Position numbers and translations under genes: made by a program. From assembly GCA_910586635.1 (NCBI GenBank), contig CAJUJA010000002.1:7350-39026 (forward strand): a stretch of DNA of 31,677 nt, read 5' to 3'. This stretch comes from an uncultured Bacilli bacterium (lineage in GTDB: Bacteria > Bacillota_I > Bacilli_A > RF39 > UBA660). The notes below the pieces were generated by a model. That model worked only from the letters and a program-made list of their open reading frames with translations, was not told the origin of the DNA and searched no databases. Each line of letters begins with the position of its first letter. Position 1 is the stretch's first letter. Below are positions 30,562-31,677 of the stretch, in pieces.

Positions 30562-31017
30562 ATGATAAAAATAATTTGTGTAGGAAAAATAAAAGAAAAC
30601 TATTTAAAAGAAGCCATAAAAGAGTATCAAAAACGTATTTATAAATATACAAAACTAGAAATTATTGAAGTAAAAGATTATGACTTTGATGATAAAAGAA
30701 AAACTCTAGAGATGGAAGTAGAACAAATTAATAAATATATTGATTCTAAGGATTATATCATTACATTAGAAATCGATAGAGAAGAATTGACATCTAAAGA
30801 GTTCGCTAAAAAGATAGACAGACTTTTAACACAAAATAGTAATTTATGCTTTATTATTGGAGGGAGTTATGGTTTAGATGATACAATAAAGAAGAGGGCA
30901 TCTTTTAGACTTTCTTTTTCCAAATTAACTTTTCCACATCAATTATTTAGAGTTCTTTTATTAGAACAGATCTATAGATCATATAAAATAAATAACAATG
31001 AAAGTTATCATAAGTAA
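30562..31017 (+). CDS. rlmH: 23S rRNA (pseudouridine1915-N3)-methyltransferase RlmH
   Basis: RlmH is a SPOUT-fold homodimer that methylates pseudouridine 1915 in helix 69 of 23S rRNA in assembled ribosomes. The 151-residue protein starts MIKIICVGKIKENYLKEAIK. The SAM-binding knot reads NLCFIIGGSYGLDDTIKKRA, followed by FPHQLFRVLLLEQIYRSYKI and the typical end ESYHK. The site AGAGGT precedes the ATG by seven bases. Its position after walJ is standard for Bacillota. Confidence 0.97.
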   Translation: MIKIICVGKIKENYLKEAIKEYQKRIYKYTKLEIIEVKDYDFDDKRKTLEMEVEQINKYIDSKDYIITLEIDREELTSKEFAKKIDRLLTQNSNLCFIIGGSYGLDDTIKKRASFRLSFSKLTFPHQLFRVLLLEQIYRSYKINNNESYHK

Positions 31018-31029
31018 GGAGGGTTAATC

Positions 31030-31653
31030 ATGATAGGAAATGACTGGGATGATCTATTACAAGAAGAGTATCAGAAAGAGTATTTTAAAAAATTAATTTC
31101 TTTTATAGAGAAAGAATACCATGAAAAAACCGTTTATCCAAAAAAAAGTGAAATCTTTAGTGCTTTTAGACATACGAGTTACAAAGATACGAAAGTTGTT
31201 ATTTTAGGACAAGATCCTTACCATGGTGAGAATCAAGCAGAGGGCTTATCGTTTTCCGTAAAAAATTGTGTGAGAAAACCGCCATCACTTCAAAATATAT
31301 TTAAAGAATTAGAAGATGATTTAAAAATACCATTTCCCAAAAATAATTCTTTAGTTCCATGGTCAAAAGAAGGTGTTTTACTCCTAAATACGGTATTAAC
31401 GGTAGAAGGAGGAAAACCAGCATCTCATAAGGAACAGGGATGGGAATTATTTACAGATGAAGTTATTAAACTATTAAATCGAAAAGAAATTCCAATCGTC
31501 TTTATTCTTTGGGGAAGTTTTGCAAAAGGAAAGAAAAAATATATAACAAGTAAAATTCATTATGTTATAGAATCTGCTCATCCATCCCCATTTTCAGCAT
31601 ATAATGGTTTTTTCGGAAGTAAACCATTTTCTAAAACAAATGAATTTTTAAAA
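31030..31653 (+). CDS. ung: Uracil-DNA glycosylase, 3' end cut off
   Basis: Ung removes uracil from DNA in base-excision repair. From the ATG at 31030 (behind TAAGGAGGG) 208 genuine codons remain, and the family is usually about 220-230. Motif A GQDPYHG with catalytic Asp62 and the DNA-intercalating motif HPSP at 184-187, followed by SAYNGFFGSKPFSKTNEFLK, are intact. From 31654 the sequence is sequencing adapter, so the in-frame extra residues RSEERRVG are artefact. The last 10-20 residues lie beyond the contig end. It is the last visible gene of the DHH-rplI-dnaB-walJ-rlmH operon. Confidence 0.96.
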
Positions 31654-31677
31654 AGATCGGAAGAGCGTCGTGTAGGG
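31654..31677. other. Illumina TruSeq adapter contamination
   Basis: The last 24 bases begin AGATCGGAAGAGC and continue GTCGTGTAGGG, which is the common TruSeq adapter (read-through from the universal end). They are not genomic. They encode RSEERRVG in the ung frame, a well-known spurious protein end. Confidence 0.97.

Noticed and set aside
1..31677. Alternative genetic code with TGA as Trp, tRNA genes, CRISPR arrays, or insertion sequences.
   Set aside because: TGA ends several genes (for example the ATPase at 9484) and no internal TGA is needed in core proteins. I saw no tRNA cloverleaf, repeat array, or transposase.

Overview
The window is a single AT-rich chromosomal contig end (roughly 30% G+C by eye) that carries the replication origin and the conserved origin-proximal genes of a low-G+C Gram-positive bacterium (Bacillota). 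The support is the divergent dnaN-dnaA / rpmH-rnpA-yidC-jag arrangement, the mnmE-mnmG-rsmG-noc-soj-spo0J block, ychF-rpsF-ssb-rpsR, and a gdpP-like/rplI/dnaB/walJ/rlmH block. TGA is used as a stop and Trp is TGG, so the code is standard and this is not a code-4 mollicute. A LysM-G5-M23 endopeptidase argues for a cell wall. I cannot name the genus. It looks like an uncultured or reduced Bacilli/Erysipelotrichia-type lineage.

Layout. 1-2215 (minus strand): truncated dnaN and complete dnaA. 700-829 and 2301-2445: two clusters of DnaA boxes flanking dnaA, a bipartite oriC. Everything from 2533 onward is on the plus strand, so it is co-oriented with a fork leaving the origin. 2533-4577: rpmH, rnpA, a lipoprotein-type yidC and jag. 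4590-10216: an accessory insert between jag and mnmE, made of an AraC-type regulator, an unknown protein, a transglutaminase-like protein, and a translationally coupled pair (HerA/VirD4-like ATPase plus Cys-rich repeat protein), with several of its own terminators. 10259-14801: mnmE, a C26 glutamine-amidotransferase-like hydrolase, mnmG and rsmG. 14899-15656: a small unknown gene behind a consensus promoter and a long untranslated stretch. 15735-18978: a Noc-position ParB with an unusual acidic tail, then soj and spo0J. 18992-21594: MscS channel, DUF951 protein, AbgT-type transporter. 21736-24538: ychF, an unknown basic-tailed protein, rpsF-ssb-rpsR with a structured leader. 24620-25404: a frameshifted lipoprotein gene. 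25510 to the end: stand-alone DHH/DHHA1 phosphodiesterase, rplI, dnaB, M23 peptidase, walJ, rlmH and truncated ung in one tight operon.

How the genes fit together. Origin firing (DnaA, DnaN, DnaB), origin segregation (Soj, Spo0J, Noc-like), tRNA wobble-uridine modification (MnmE/MnmG), rRNA methylation (RsmG, RlmH), membrane insertion (YidC, Jag) and ribosomal proteins (L34, S6, S18, L9) are the housekeeping core. The parts most worth a second look are the ATPase/Cys-rich pair, the Noc homologue with a roughly 280-residue acidic tail, the shortened GdpP-type phosphodiesterase with an altered GGGH motif, the absence of walRK upstream of walJ, and the frameshifted lipoprotein. The last 24 bases are Illumina adapter, not genome, and they are read in frame as a false C-terminus of ung.
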